From Zoogloea oleivorans (GTDB taxonomy: Bacteria; Pseudomonadota; Gammaproteobacteria; Burkholderiales; Rhodocyclaceae), in NCBI GenBank assembly GCA_030157785.1, contig JAOAUC010000037.1:1-64000 (forward strand): 64,000 nt of DNA, read 5' to 3'. The notes under the pieces are model-generated. The model worked only from the letters and a program-made list of their open reading frames with translations, made no database searches and was not told the origin of the DNA. Positions 1 to 8,788 of the stretch are shown here, in pieces. Position 1 is the stretch's first letter; each line of letters begins with the position of its first letter. The position numbers and the translations under genes are program-made.

Positions 1-2
1 AG

Positions 3-125
3 GGCACGGGTTACTCGGGCATCGAGAACGCGCTGTTCTACAAGGACAACACCCGGCTGTTGTATGGCTCAGCGCAGCAGGCGATTGGTGAAGTGATTCA
101 GCATGTGAAGGCGATGTCGGTCTGA
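3..125 (+). CDS. pntB: NAD(P) transhydrogenase subunit beta, C-terminal end (partial)
   Basis: This is the last 40 codons of a gene that starts outside the window. The readable tail contains GYSGIENALFYKDNTRLLYG followed by a short amphipathic end and a TGA stop. It matches the C-terminus of the PntB beta subunit, where the G-Y-x-G-I/V-[ED]-N-x-L-F-Y-x-D-N-T segment lies in the NADP(H)-binding domain III. PntB is an inner-membrane, proton-translocating subunit that couples hydride transfer from NADH to NADP+ to the proton gradient. The upstream pntA genes would lie to the left and cannot be seen. The call rests on this short conserved segment only. Confidence 0.8.
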   Translation, partial: GTGYSGIENALFYKDNTRLLYGSAQQAIGEVIQHVKAMSV

Positions 126-179
126 ACCTTGTTTGAAGCCAAAGAAAAAGCCACCTGCGGCTTTTGGCAGGATTTTCGC

Positions 180-551
180 TTAGTGTGTAGCGAGGTAGGC
201 CACTTTCAAATCGGTGCTGGCTGACAGCAGACGCTTGTCGCGCGTCCAAAGTCTTGTACCCGGCGTCAGTCGCACGGCAGCCAGGAGATGTGCATCTATG
301 TAACCAATGCCTCTGCCAAAGACTGCATTTGCTTCGATAAACTGAAGCACCTCATCGTCCGTTGCCACAAAAGCTTGGGGCAGGTCTTTCAACCCGCCCA
401 GAATAGCATTGCGATTTTTCAGGCTCCCGAGAGCCAGTTCACCGATTATGTACGGATGCGTCACGATCTGGCCCACTCTAAGCAAGTGGGCCAAGTGCTC
501 GTTGCCTTGACGAAGGTGGTCAACCCATACGGAGGTATCCACCAAAATCAT
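180..551 (-). CDS. vapC: PIN-domain ribonuclease toxin, VapC family
   Basis: This 123-residue protein has the layout of a VapC toxin, a Mg2+-dependent endoribonuclease that cuts tRNA or rRNA when its antitoxin is lost. The four acidic positions of a PIN active site can be placed: D5 in VDTSVWVD, E38 in IIGELALG, D86 in GYIDAHLLAA and D105 in TRDKRLL. Its start codon overlaps the end of the upstream antitoxin gene by 4 bases (ATGA), so the two are translationally coupled. The length is normal for the family and there is no sign of decay. The RNA target cannot be read from the sequence. Confidence 0.88.
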   Translation of the reverse strand: MILVDTSVWVDHLRQGNEHLAHLLRVGQIVTHPYIIGELALGSLKNRNAILGGLKDLPQAFVATDDEVLQFIEANAVFGRGIGYIDAHLLAAVRLTPGTRLWTRDKRLLSASTDLKVAYLATH

Positions 552-748
552 TCGTCGGTCTCCGACTGCCGTCTAGGCGTGTCTGATAGCCGGGGTTCAG
601 AGCCACCCAATAAGGCCAGTCGCTTTGCGCTTTCACGTTGAATCAGCGCCCGCAAAGCTTCCCGCACCAAGCTGGATTTTTCTGATAATCCCGTGAGAGC
701 TTGGGCTTTGGCGAGCAACTCATCATCAAGTGCCAGTGTTGTACGCAT
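548..748 (-). CDS. vapB: VapB-type antitoxin
   Basis: This 66-residue protein opens with MRTTLALDDELLAKAQALTG, a ribbon-helix-helix start typical of VapB antitoxins that bind their own promoter. The C-terminal part (QRESAKRLALLGGSEP) would wrap round the VapC toxin. A start 7 codons upstream is possible, but the ATG at 748 has AAGGAG about 7 bases ahead of it and gives the family-typical N-terminus, so I prefer it. The gene is first in a two-gene operon with vapC. A palindrome 34 to 49 bases upstream is a likely autoregulatory operator. Confidence 0.85.
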   Translation of the reverse strand: MRTTLALDDELLAKAQALTGLSEKSSLVREALRALIQRESAKRLALLGGSEPRLSDTPRRQSETDE

Positions 749-781
749 GCTAGTCTCCTTGGGCTTCAATGCACCAAGATT

Positions 782-797
782 AGCATCGATTGATGCT
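782..797. promoter_or_regulatory. Palindrome upstream of vapBC, probable antitoxin operator
   Basis: AGCATC-GATT-GATGCT is a perfect 6-bp inverted repeat with a 4-base spacer. It lies 34-49 bases before the vapB start codon, where VapB/VapC complexes usually bind to repress their own operon. The operator role is inferred from position and symmetry. Confidence 0.5.
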
Positions 798-996
798 CAC
801 TCCAATGCGTCCTCTAAGACGTGCAACACGTTACGTTACCGGCTAGCCGTCGCGGTGGCTTTTTCAATTTTTGGTACCGCGTTTCAGACCAGATCCGCGG
901 GCTGCACTCCGTGCAGCACGGATTGGGCTTCCCCTTTCCGGCCTCCGGTGGACGTGGTGGGGAGCAGAGGAGATGTTGCAGTGATTCATCCCTTGC
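798..996. other. Intergenic region with one short hairpin
   Basis: No convincing gene is present between the vapBC promoter and the end of the thioesterase gene. The only structure seen is GCTGCAC-TCC-GTGCAGC at 901-917, a 7-bp stem with a 3-base loop. It has no T-tract and its role is unknown. Confidence 0.4.
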
Positions 997-1428
997 TTAG
1001 GTTCCTTTCATTATTCGATTGATGAACGCCTTCGGTACCGGCTGCACCTTGCCCAAGGTGAAGTCGAAGAACAGCATCCCCGACTTGCCCCGGGCAACTT
1101 CACGTCCAGTGGCCTTGTTACTCATGCGCCAAACGAGGTCAAAGCCCTTGTCGTGCCACTCTGTCGGCATCATCTCCACCACCATCACGTCGCCGTAGAA
1201 ACCTTCCGACTTGTATTGAAGCGCCGCATCGGCCATGAGCATCCCTAGGCCCTCCACATCCCGCTCCGTATAACCCAGCGAGGCGTACAGACGTGCCCGC
1301 GCTTCGGAAACGATGGTGAGCAGCAGCGCATTGTCGAGGTGATTGCCATGGTTGATATGGCTTATGTACAGCGGTACTTCGGTGGCGAAGATGAAATGCT
1401 CGGGAAGCTCGATGTGGATGCGTGCCAT
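997..1428 (-). CDS. Thioesterase-family (hot-dog fold) protein
   Basis: This 143-residue protein looks like a 4-hydroxybenzoyl-CoA-thioesterase-type hot-dog enzyme, which hydrolyses acyl-CoA thioesters in the cytoplasm. The segment HINHGNHLDNALLLTIVSEA resembles the active-site helix region of this family (usually D-x-x-G-H-x-N-N), and residues near the C-terminus (EVARGKSGMLFFD) resemble its last strands. The Asp of the usual motif is replaced by Asn-His here, so catalysis is not certain. I place the start at ATG 1428, which gives a family-like N-terminus; an upstream extension to 1491 has no support. It follows the RND gene with a terminator-like hairpin in between, so it may be only partly cotranscribed. 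Confidence 0.65.
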   Translation of the reverse strand: MARIHIELPEHFIFATEVPLYISHINHGNHLDNALLLTIVSEARARLYASLGYTERDVEGLGMLMADAALQYKSEGFYGDVMVVEMMPTEWHDKGFDLVWRMSNKATGREVARGKSGMLFFDFTLGKVQPVPKAFINRIMKGT

Positions 1429-1454
1429 GATGAATCCGTTGGGTGAGGCGCAAT

Positions 1455-1489
1455 GAAAAAGGCGCGAGTCATGTTTCGACCCACGCCTC
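1455..1489 (-). terminator. Terminator-like hairpin after the RND exporter gene
   Basis: Read on the minus strand, an imperfect stem (AGGCG..GGGTC paired with GACTC..CGCCT, with G-U pairs) closes a 7-base loop and is followed by a run of Ts (AAAAA on the plus strand at 1456-1460). It sits between the RND gene stop and the thioesterase start. Confidence 0.5.
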
Positions 1490-1513
1490 AAGGAGTTCGT
1501 CCTGACGATTCAG

Positions 1514-3928
1514 TTACGCCCTTGCCTCACGAACGGTCGGCAGTCGTTTCTTGAAGGAGCCGGGCGTAAGCAGGAAGCACGCAAGGCTGGGAACGAGGAC
1601 CAGCGCACCGAGCATGTTCCATAGAAACATAAAGGCAAGCAGAACGCCCATGTCAGCCTGAAACTTGATGGGCGACCATACCCACGTGATGACTGCGGTG
1701 GCCAGGGTGATGCCCACCAAGGCGACGACCTTGCCCGTGAAGGCCAGTGCGCCCGAATAGGCGTCGCCGATACTTTGACCGCTGCGCTGCATGACCAGTT
1801 GAACTGTCAGCAGGTACAGGGAGTAGTCGACGCCGATGCCGACGCCCAGGGCAATCACCGGCAGGGTGGCGACTTTTACCCCAATACCGAGGATCACCAT
1901 CAGCGCTTCGGCAAGAATCGACGTCACCACCAGCGGCACTACGGCCACCACGACGGCGCGCCAGCTCCGGAACGTGATGTAGCAAAGTACGATCACCGCC
2001 GCATACACGTACAGCAGCATGGCACTGTTGGCTTTGGCCACTGCGATGTTCGTTGCAGCCTCAATGCCGGAGTTGCCGGCAGCCAGCAGGAACTTGCGTT
2101 CCGCTGTATTGTGTTCGGCGGCAAAAGTCTCTACCACCTTCACGACACGGTCGAGAGTCTCCGCCTTGTGGTCGGCAAGAAAGGCAATCACGGGTGCAAC
2201 GGAACGCGAGTCGTTGAACATCTCCGGGTTGGAGTCGTACACATTGTTGATCGCGTCCGACACCACGTAGGCGTCGCGATTGATCGTCAGCCACTTGGGC
2301 GAGCCCTCGAAACCAGCAGCCGTGTAACTGCGGCCGAGGCTGCCGACCGAGACAGTCGTTTGCACTCCTTGTACGTCGCGCAGGGCGTCTTCCAAACGGT
2401 CCATTTCCAGCATGGTTTCGAAGTTCACGAGCCCGTTGGGAGGTGTCGTGACGATGACCGCAAATTGGTCGCTGGACAGCTCATAGTGGCTGGTGATGAA
2501 GGCGTTGTCGCGGTTGTACTGGGAATCAGCCCGCAACTCGGGTGCACCAGGGTCTAGGTCGCCGATCTTCAGGTCATGGGAAACGATGGCTCCGGCTACC
2601 GAAAGCACCAGTGCGATGCCCAGCACGATCGATGCTGGTTTGCGCCGGGTGAAGCGAACGAACCAGCGGGCCATCACATGATCGCCCTGAGTACTGCGCC
2701 ATGCCCGCTGTGCTGCGGATGCACTCACGCCGGTGTAGGACAGTACGACCGGCAGCAGGATCAGGTTCGTGAAGATCAGGATGGCCACACCGAAACTGGC
2801 TTCGATTGCCAAGTCACGAATGACCGGGATGTCGACCACGGCGAGAACTGCAAAGCCGACCGCATCGGCGAGCAGGGCGGTCAGACCAGCCAGAAACAGG
2901 CGCCGGAAGGTGTAGCGCGCGGCGACATAGCGATGGGTGCCTTGCGCGATGTCCTGCATGATTCCGTTCATCTTTTGCGCACCATGGGATACCCCGATGG
3001 CAAAAATGAGGAAGGGCACGAGGATCGAATACGGATCAAGCACAAAGCCGAAGAAATGCATCATGCCCAACTGCCACAAGACGGCAATCAGGGAGCACAG
3101 CACCACTATCAGCGTGCTGCGTACACAACGCGTGTACAGGTAGATCACTACCGTGGCGATGAGTGCAGCAACGGCAAAATAGGCGAAGACCTCCATCAGG
3201 CCGTGAATGAGGTCGCCCACCAACTGCGCAAAACCAATGATGTGGATTTTGACACCACGCTGTTCGAACTCGCCGCGCAGGGTTTCCAACTGGTCACGAA
3301 AGCTACGGTAGTCGAGTGGCTTGCCGGTGGCTGCGTCCGAGTCCAGAAGGGGCACAAAGATCATACTGGAGTGCTGGTCATTGGCCACCAACGAACCCAC
3401 AATTCCCGCCCGCGCCACGTTGTGCCTCAGGGCATCCACACTGGCAGCAGACCCGTTGTAGGTGTCGGGCATGACGGATCCGCCCTTGTAGCCTTCTTCG
3501 GTGATTTCCGTCCAGCGCACGACCGGCATCCATAGCGACTTCATGAAGGAGCGGTCGACGCCAGGTATCAGGAATACCTTGTCGCTGATCTCACGCAATA
3601 CCGCCAGGTACTGAGGGTCATAGATGTCGCCGTTAGTGTTCTCAACGGCTATACGTACGGAGTTGCCCAGGCCCCGGAGGGAGCTAGCGTTGTCGCGGTA
3701 GTTCTGGATGAACGGATGCGACATCGGCATCATCTTCTCGAAGCTGGCGTTGACCTCCAGTTTGAACGCGGCAATACCAAGAGCAATGGTAATTGCGGCG
3801 CAGACGAGCGAAAGCAGTGCCCTATGATTGAATATCAGGCGCTCCAGGAGATTGCCGGAACGCTTGTCGAAGTCGCCTACCTGTGAAACCACAGGCATAG
3901 CATCCATTTGTGTGCTGGAAATGGCCAT
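1514..3928 (-). CDS. RND/MMPL-family exporter
   Basis: This 804-residue inner-membrane protein has the twofold RND layout. TM1 lies near residues 37-55, followed by a large periplasmic loop to about 235 and a TM bundle (about 240-410). A second TM at about 430-450 is followed by another periplasmic loop and a final TM bundle (about 635-780, with LPVIALGVGIGVDYSLYLL). It resembles the HAE3/MMPL branch, which moves lipids, hopanoids or other hydrophobic molecules using the proton gradient. No separate membrane-fusion protein is seen. It is the last of four minus-strand genes with the DUF1302, DUF1329 and YCF48-like proteins, which suggests a role in handling a hydrophobic substrate across the envelope. 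Substrate and direction are unknown. Confidence 0.85.
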   Translation of the reverse strand: MAISSTQMDAMPVVSQVGDFDKRSGNLLERLIFNHRALLSLVCAAITIALGIAAFKLEVNASFEKMMPMSHPFIQNYRDNASSLRGLGNSVRIAVENTNGDIYDPQYLAVLREISDKVFLIPGVDRSFMKSLWMPVVRWTEITEEGYKGGSVMPDTYNGSAASVDALRHNVARAGIVGSLVANDQHSSMIFVPLLDSDAATGKPLDYRSFRDQLETLRGEFEQRGVKIHIIGFAQLVGDLIHGLMEVFAYFAVAALIATVVIYLYTRCVRSTLIVVLCSLIAVLWQLGMMHFFGFVLDPYSILVPFLIFAIGVSHGAQKMNGIMQDIAQGTHRYVAARYTFRRLFLAGLTALLADAVGFAVLAVVDIPVIRDLAIEASFGVAILIFTNLILLPVVLSYTGVSASAAQRAWRSTQGDHVMARWFVRFTRRKPASIVLGIALVLSVAGAIVSHDLKIGDLDPGAPELRADSQYNRDNAFITSHYELSSDQFAVIVTTPPNGLVNFETMLEMDRLEDALRDVQGVQTTVSVGSLGRSYTAAGFEGSPKWLTINRDAYVVSDAINNVYDSNPEMFNDSRSVAPVIAFLADHKAETLDRVVKVVETFAAEHNTAERKFLLAAGNSGIEAATNIAVAKANSAMLLYVYAAVIVLCYITFRSWRAVVVAVVPLVVTSILAEALMVILGIGVKVATLPVIALGVGIGVDYSLYLLTVQLVMQRSGQSIGDAYSGALAFTGKVVALVGITLATAVITWVWSPIKFQADMGVLLAFMFLWNMLGALVLVPSLACFLLTPGSFKKRLPTVREARA

Positions 3929-3967
3929 GGGGTCGTGAATATAGTAAGGCGCTGAACAGCGCGCTGA

Positions 3968-5071
3968 TCATTGAAGAGACTGCGGAATGGCTTCCCGCTT
4001 GACACCCGCCGTGCTCGAAAGCAACAGGGTGTTGTCGGGTAGTGAGACGACGCCGGTGATTCGAGTGGGGGTCTTGAAGCTGAAGGGCCTGAAATCGCGC
4101 GCATCGGGTCCGCTGATCAAGGCCTGGCCGGAGCCGTTCATCAAGGCGAATTGCCCGCTGCCTTCAATGCGCAGACCACTGGTAATGGTGGCTTCGGATG
4201 GAGTTTTGAGCGCTACCCAGCTCTGGCCCTTGTCTTCGCTCCGATACACCACGCCCCGCAATCCGTAGGCGATCAGAACGCTGTCGGAGCCGGTTATTCC
4301 GAAGAAGCTTCCGGCGTATCCGGTTTCGACTTTTTTGAATGTGCTGCTCTTTCTGTCCAGCCGAAAAACGAGGCCGCGTTCGGCGGCAATATAGATCTCC
4401 CCGTTAATGCCGCGAACTGCATTGAGATTGAGAAACTGATCGTTCTCGATATGGTTAAGCCATGGCTCCCAGGAGTTTCCACCATCATGGGTGGCAATAA
4501 TCATTCCGAAAGAGCCCACGGCATAGCCGGTATGAGCGTCTTCAAACCACACATCCAGAAAGGGCAGCGTCGGCCCGGCCTTGAAGTTGGTGTTTATCTG
4601 TGCCAGCGCGCTTGCGGCGGCAGGGTCGCCCGCCTCGTTCTTCTGCTTGTAGTAATCGGTGAAAAGCTTGCCGGCGCCACGCCCGTCAAGCTGGCGCCGC
4701 CAGGATTTGCCGCCGTCGTCGCTAGCCAGGATCACCCCATCGTGCCCCACGGCCCACCCATTGCGTTGGGTCGGAAAGTGGACAGCCAGTAGGTCGCTCT
4801 GGACCGGTACGCTGGCCTGCGACCAGGACTTTCCACCGTCGCTGGACAAGATAATCAAGCCCCTTGAACCTACTGCCACCAAGCCCTTGCCGGCATTCAC
4901 GATGGCCATCAGGGGCCTTCCAGCAGGGCTGCTCTGCGTTTGTGCCGGGTTGTCCAGAGGATCCCTGAAGCCACTTTGGGCGAAGGCATCCGAATAGACG
5001 AAAACTGGAAAAACTAACGCGCAGGAGAGTCGAAGAAGCGTCCACCCCACACCATTTCGTAGCCTATGCAT
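3968..5071 (-). CDS. YCF48-like (BNR-repeat) periplasmic beta-propeller protein
   Basis: This 367-residue protein begins with a hydrophobic signal peptide ending near FAQS. It then carries several blade repeats of the type GGKSW....L.AVHF....GWAVG..G.IL.S.DGGKSW, which is the YCF48/photosystem II stability-factor HCF136 pattern. In non-photosynthetic bacteria such proteins are periplasmic, of unknown role, and often lie beside an RND/MMPL gene as here. The ATG at 5071 is preferred because AAGGATGG lies about 8 bases ahead of it; a TTG two codons upstream is the alternative. The gap to the RND gene is 39 bases, consistent with an operon. It could be an assembly or adaptor factor for the exporter (inference). 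Confidence 0.8.
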   Translation of the reverse strand: MHRLRNGVGWTLLRLSCALVFPVFVYSDAFAQSGFRDPLDNPAQTQSSPAGRPLMAIVNAGKGLVAVGSRGLIILSSDGGKSWSQASVPVQSDLLAVHFPTQRNGWAVGHDGVILASDDGGKSWRRQLDGRGAGKLFTDYYKQKNEAGDPAAASALAQINTNFKAGPTLPFLDVWFEDAHTGYAVGSFGMIIATHDGGNSWEPWLNHIENDQFLNLNAVRGINGEIYIAAERGLVFRLDRKSSTFKKVETGYAGSFFGITGSDSVLIAYGLRGVVYRSEDKGQSWVALKTPSEATITSGLRIEGSGQFALMNGSGQALISGPDARDFRPFSFKTPTRITGVVSLPDNTLLLSSTAGVKREAIPQSLQ

Positions 5072-5104
5072 TACCAACCCATCCTTATCGAAATTGACTG
5101 ATCT

Positions 5105-5171
5105 GACCGCTGGCGTCTCTTCAAGCGCCAGCGGTCCTGGAGCCGGCCCGGAGACAAGAGCCCCGGGCCGG
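5105..5171. repeat. Two tandem hairpins between the DUF1329 and YCF48-like genes
   Basis: The first is GACCGCTGGCG paired with CGCCAGCGGTC (5105-5115 with 5126-5136, 10-base loop). The second is CCGGCCCGG paired with CCGGGCCGG (5143-5151 with 5163-5171). Neither is followed by a T-tract, so they look more like mRNA-stabilising or expression-tuning stem-loops than terminators. Confidence 0.6.
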
Positions 5172-5178
5172 GCTGAAA

Positions 5179-6591
5179 TCAGCGCACGCCGCCGCCCGCA
5201 ACGGCTTGCGGCGTCATCTTGATGGGCAGGCCCTTTGCACTGTCATAGCTACGAACGTAGTGCCCCGGATCCTTCCGGCCGATGTTGGTGACGAAGTAAT
5301 TGCCCTTGATCAGATCGTGGTAATGCCAAGTGTCGGTGTTGACGCCACCAAAGTCATAGGTGGGGAAGGTATGGATAAAGCCCACACGATAGATATTGTT
5401 TGCGTTGTCGTAGGTCTCCGAAGCCACGATGCACCAGCAATCCTCCTCGACATAAAAGGTGCGTTTGCTGTACACGTGACGTGCGGATGCCTTGCGATCC
5501 GCTTCGACAACCCATACCCGGCGCTTTTCCCAGCGTACGACTTCCGGATTGAGGTGCTTGGCGCCCACCGCCTCCTTTGCCGTGCTTTGATTGGTCAGCG
5601 GAAAGGCGTTGTACGGCACGATCATTTCCTTCTTGCCGATCAGTTTGAAGTCGAACCGATCCATGCGGCCGACAAAACCGAAGATTTCGTCCCAAAGCAG
5701 CACACCGCCATAGGACGCAATCGGAATATCGTAGCTGAACTCGGGCGCTGCACGCACGCGTCGCTGACCCGGGGTATAGAACCAGACCTTCTGGCCACCT
5801 TCCGATGCGTCGGGCAGGTAGAAATTCAGAAAGTGCGTTCCGGCGGCTGAAGGCGGAGACATCAGTTCGGAGGAAATGGCCAGATAGGCGCCGAAGGTCT
5901 GCTTGCGCAGTGCGCCGCTTTGATCATAGAAGGGCGATACGTAATAGGAGTGCGATTCCGGCAGGCCGGTAATGTTTCCCGAGGCATCGACCAGCCAGCC
6001 CGAACTGTAGTTGTCTTTTACGGCCGGAGCATAGTGAAGCATGTGGTTCCACATGACTTCGTAGCCGTTCTTCGGAATCGGAAATGGTACGCCGGGAAGC
6101 GGCGTACCTTCGGGGTCGGCGCCGGAGACGCCATCACCTTCGCCAGTGCCAGACAGCTTGGCGGTAGTCGCATTCTTGGTGGTGTTCTGGATCACCCAGG
6201 CGGGGTAGGCCACCGAGCGTCGGGTCGGATATACATCTACCTTGTAGGTCGGGAAACGCTTCAGTAATGCCTTGTTGCCGGGAGTCAGCAGGGCGTCGTA
6301 CTGGGCCATGTTCTTGGCGTCAATCGAGAATACCGGCTTGTCGCCCTTGAAAGGGTCGACATACTGGTCCGCGTTCTTGGTGTAGCCGGCCGGCGCCTTG
6401 GTTAGGCCGCCGGTGTAGGCAGGAATGGAGCCATCTGCATTGCCGGCTTTTTCTGCGCCAAACTCGGTGAGTGTCGTTCCCAGCTTTTTCGCTTCATCGA
6501 CCGAAACCAGGGCGAATGCCGAACCGCAGCTTGCGGCGAGAATGCAGGCCAGAAAGGGCGGGCGAACGAGTGATATGATTTTCTTTGACAT
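5179..6591 (-). CDS. DUF1329-domain periplasmic protein
   Basis: This 470-residue protein has an N-terminal signal peptide (about residues 1-27, ending SAFA). The mature part starts VSVDEAKKLGTTLTEFGAEKAGN, a characteristic DUF1329 opening. Further features of the family are the repeated aromatic and charged patches such as RYPTRRSVAYPAW and KRTFYVEEDCW. DUF1329 is described as having a fold related to the LolA/LolB lipoprotein carriers, which would fit periplasmic carriage of a lipid-like ligand. The start is supported by AGGAG 8 bases upstream. It follows the DUF1302 barrel gene by 23 bases, and this pairing recurs in proteobacteria. The ligand is unknown; the carrier role is inference. Confidence 0.85.
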   Translation of the reverse strand: MSKKIISLVRPPFLACILAASCGSAFALVSVDEAKKLGTTLTEFGAEKAGNADGSIPAYTGGLTKAPAGYTKNADQYVDPFKGDKPVFSIDAKNMAQYDALLTPGNKALLKRFPTYKVDVYPTRRSVAYPAWVIQNTTKNATTAKLSGTGEGDGVSGADPEGTPLPGVPFPIPKNGYEVMWNHMLHYAPAVKDNYSSGWLVDASGNITGLPESHSYYVSPFYDQSGALRKQTFGAYLAISSELMSPPSAAGTHFLNFYLPDASEGGQKVWFYTPGQRRVRAAPEFSYDIPIASYGGVLLWDEIFGFVGRMDRFDFKLIGKKEMIVPYNAFPLTNQSTAKEAVGAKHLNPEVVRWEKRRVWVVEADRKASARHVYSKRTFYVEEDCWCIVASETYDNANNIYRVGFIHTFPTYDFGGVNTDTWHYHDLIKGNYFVTNIGRKDPGHYVRSYDSAKGLPIKMTPQAVAGGGVR

Positions 6592-6614
6592 TTTTTGTCT
6601 CCTGTTTTTTGTTA

Positions 6615-8312
6615 TCAGAATGAGGTCTTGAAAGTGAGCTGGACCCAGCCCTTGTCGTTCAGTGCGACAGGTCCGTTGCCGCCAAATCCAGAATACGACT
6701 GGCCCAGCCCGGGGACGTTATTGACCGGGCTGGTTTTCCAGTGATAACCGTTGTATTGGAGGGAAATGGTGTTCTTCGACTGGACAGTTGCCTTTACGCC
6801 TACCGAATACACTTGGGAGCTTTCCGCGTAGAAGGAGCCGGCTGTGTAGGCCGGGTTGCCGTTGAGGCCGCGCGTGTAGGAAACAGGCATGCTCAAATCA
6901 ATGCCGGGATATACCTGAAGCCATTGAGGTTCGAAGAGCATGGCGAAAGCCAGCGCATTTCGGGTTGCGCAGCCGTCCCACTTGTTGTTGGTCGTGCACG
7001 CCGAGTAGCCGACGCCGTTGTAGTACTCGGCGTTGTCACTGACCTTGGCCAGATGGGTAAAGCTGAACTCCCCGATCAGCACACCTGCATCGTAGAAAGG
7101 CGTAGTGCCGAGCTGCACCATCGCGTTGGCAATGACGTTGACGATGTCGCCCTTGGCCCCCTCGTTGTATGCCACTCCTGGCTTGCCGTTGAAGAATGAG
7201 CTGTTGAGCCCGGTCTTCTGGCGATAGGAAACCTCCATGCCGGTACTGACCTTGCCGAAAGCACGCTCATAGCTGAAGCCATAGAGCTTGGCTTTCTCGG
7301 CATAGGACAGATGCACGTCGCCACCACCCGCTGCCCCGATATTTCCGAGGGTCCACGGCTGGACTTCATCGAAAACCCGGTAGTAGAAACCCATGTCGCC
7401 ACCGGCCCAGGGCGGCGCCCAGGTCACCTTGACACCGAAATTTCCGTTGTTGTTGGCCGGCTTGTTATCAATGCCGGCATTGACCGGGCCGCCCAAGCTG
7501 CCTGCCAGGGCACCGCCGCTGTTAGGGCCGGAATAGAGAATGTCGAACGGCCCCAGATAGGTGCCGCCTTCCGGGTAGCGGTTGCCGCGGAACTCAAAGA
7601 AATACTGGGCTGCGATGGAGAGTTCAGGTGTCAGTTCGGCCGAGGCGAGTATCTGGGCCCGCGGCAGAAATAGCTCCTTCACCTCAGAGCCAGGCTGCGA
7701 GAAACCCTTGATGTAGTCGATCGGCGACTGGGAGTAAGCAATATTCGAGAAGCCGAAGAAGAACGCATTACCCCAGTATTGCGTAAGGCGGCCGACTTTT
7801 GCATAGACCGGCACATCGGCAATGTTCGTGTTGTGGAAGACAAAGGCATCCAGCAACTCGCCGCCCTGGATGTGGTATTTCTTGGTCGTACCCGAGTAGC
7901 GGCCGTCGGGATAAGAGAGGAATGTCGAGAAGGCGGGGTTGGGGTTTGTCTCGACCTTGTCACTGTAGGCGAAGTCGTTCCATCCCGAAGCTGACATGCG
8001 GAATCCAGTATTGCCTTTGTGGACACCCTGGAATTCGACAATGCCCTGAACGCGGTTGGTGACCAGATCGCCACGATTGAACTTGTAATCACCTTCCGCA
8101 AAGAAGGGATGGTTGCCGATGTTGTTGTCGCGCCCCTGGCCGCGCCAGCCCAGCGTGTATTGCAGGGACGTATCCAGGTTTACCTGCCAGTCGGGGTCGG
8201 TGTCGAACCGGTAGGCGTGGGCCCCCGCGCTGATCGCCAGGAGCGGCATTGCTGCAGCCAGCGGCTTCAACATGCAGGACCAGCGACGAGTTCTCTGTCT
8301 GTTTGCGTTCAT
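6615..8312 (-). CDS. DUF1302-family outer-membrane beta-barrel protein
   Basis: This 565-residue protein has a signal peptide (about 33 residues, ending AHA). The rest is rich in alternating aromatic beta strands (for example MGFYYRVFDEVQPW and GMEVSYRQKTG) and ends in phenylalanine, the C-terminal residue recognised by the BAM machinery. DUF1302 proteins are predicted porin-like barrels, often encoded next to DUF1329 and an RND exporter in bacteria that grow on hydrocarbons, terpenes or steroids. The ATG has GAGGAG 7 bases upstream. It is the first gene of the minus-strand operon, so its promoter lies in the 8.3-9.4 kb divergent region. An uptake channel for a hydrophobic substrate is the likely role (inference). 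Confidence 0.85.
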   Translation of the reverse strand: MNANRQRTRRWSCMLKPLAAAMPLLAISAGAHAYRFDTDPDWQVNLDTSLQYTLGWRGQGRDNNIGNHPFFAEGDYKFNRGDLVTNRVQGIVEFQGVHKGNTGFRMSASGWNDFAYSDKVETNPNPAFSTFLSYPDGRYSGTTKKYHIQGGELLDAFVFHNTNIADVPVYAKVGRLTQYWGNAFFFGFSNIAYSQSPIDYIKGFSQPGSEVKELFLPRAQILASAELTPELSIAAQYFFEFRGNRYPEGGTYLGPFDILYSGPNSGGALAGSLGGPVNAGIDNKPANNNGNFGVKVTWAPPWAGGDMGFYYRVFDEVQPWTLGNIGAAGGGDVHLSYAEKAKLYGFSYERAFGKVSTGMEVSYRQKTGLNSSFFNGKPGVAYNEGAKGDIVNVIANAMVQLGTTPFYDAGVLIGEFSFTHLAKVSDNAEYYNGVGYSACTTNNKWDGCATRNALAFAMLFEPQWLQVYPGIDLSMPVSYTRGLNGNPAYTAGSFYAESSQVYSVGVKATVQSKNTISLQYNGYHWKTSPVNNVPGLGQSYSGFGGNGPVALNDKGWVQLTFKTSF

Positions 8313-8513
8313 TTTGTCTCCTCTTGGTTTTAAGCAACTAACCGGGGGGTAGAACAGCGATCAATCCTCAAGACTCGCCGGCATCCGGCGAACTCATGCA
8401 GCAATCCTGGTCTTGACCCATCGCGCACAGTCCCCGGCGGCTGTGCGCAGATGACGCCTCCTCGGTGGGGTGGACAAGTTGGCAAGCAAGACCAACGACG
8501 GCCGAGTAAAGAA

Positions 8514-8527
8514 CGAGCGCTTGCTCG
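8514..8527. promoter_or_regulatory. Operator-like palindrome, copy A
   Basis: CGAGC-GCTT-GCTCG, about 200 bases upstream of the DUF1302 start on the minus strand. It shares the GAGC-N4-GCTC core with copies C and D. Its size and symmetry suit a TetR- or similar dimeric repressor; none is encoded in the window. Confidence 0.5.
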
Positions 8528-8735
8528 CATAATAAGCTTAAGTGGAGGGAGATTGTCAATCGCTACGACGCCTAGTTCTTGTCTTTGTGCGCAAGAAGGC
8601 TGCACGCAGCTTGGTTCAGGCTCCGTGGAAAATCAGAGCTTCAAGTTGAGATTTGTGGGATAACAGCGGTTCTGCGGACTTTTAGGGTCCTGTGCTCTCG
8701 GAGTGCAGGGCATCTTTCGGGCATTCCAAGGAAAC

Positions 8736-8788
8736 GAGTGAGTGTTCTTGATAGCAGATATTGCTCACAGATTTTGGAGCAAATACTC
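8736..8788. promoter_or_regulatory. Two degenerate operator-like palindromes, copies B1 and B2
   Basis: GAGTGAGTGTTC at 8736-8747 and GAGCAAATACTC at 8777-8788 each match the GAGCG-NN-TGCTC consensus at 8 of the 10 fixed positions, with mismatches placed symmetrically. They are weaker than copies A, C and D and could be chance. Confidence 0.3.

Noticed and set aside
2576-3535. 319-codon plus-strand frame inside the RND gene
   Set aside because: Antisense to the RND exporter, which has clear membrane topology and motifs.
8330-8605. Small minus-strand frames upstream of the DUF1302 gene
   Set aside because: They overlap the likely promoter and operator copy A, have no family features and no good ribosome-binding site.
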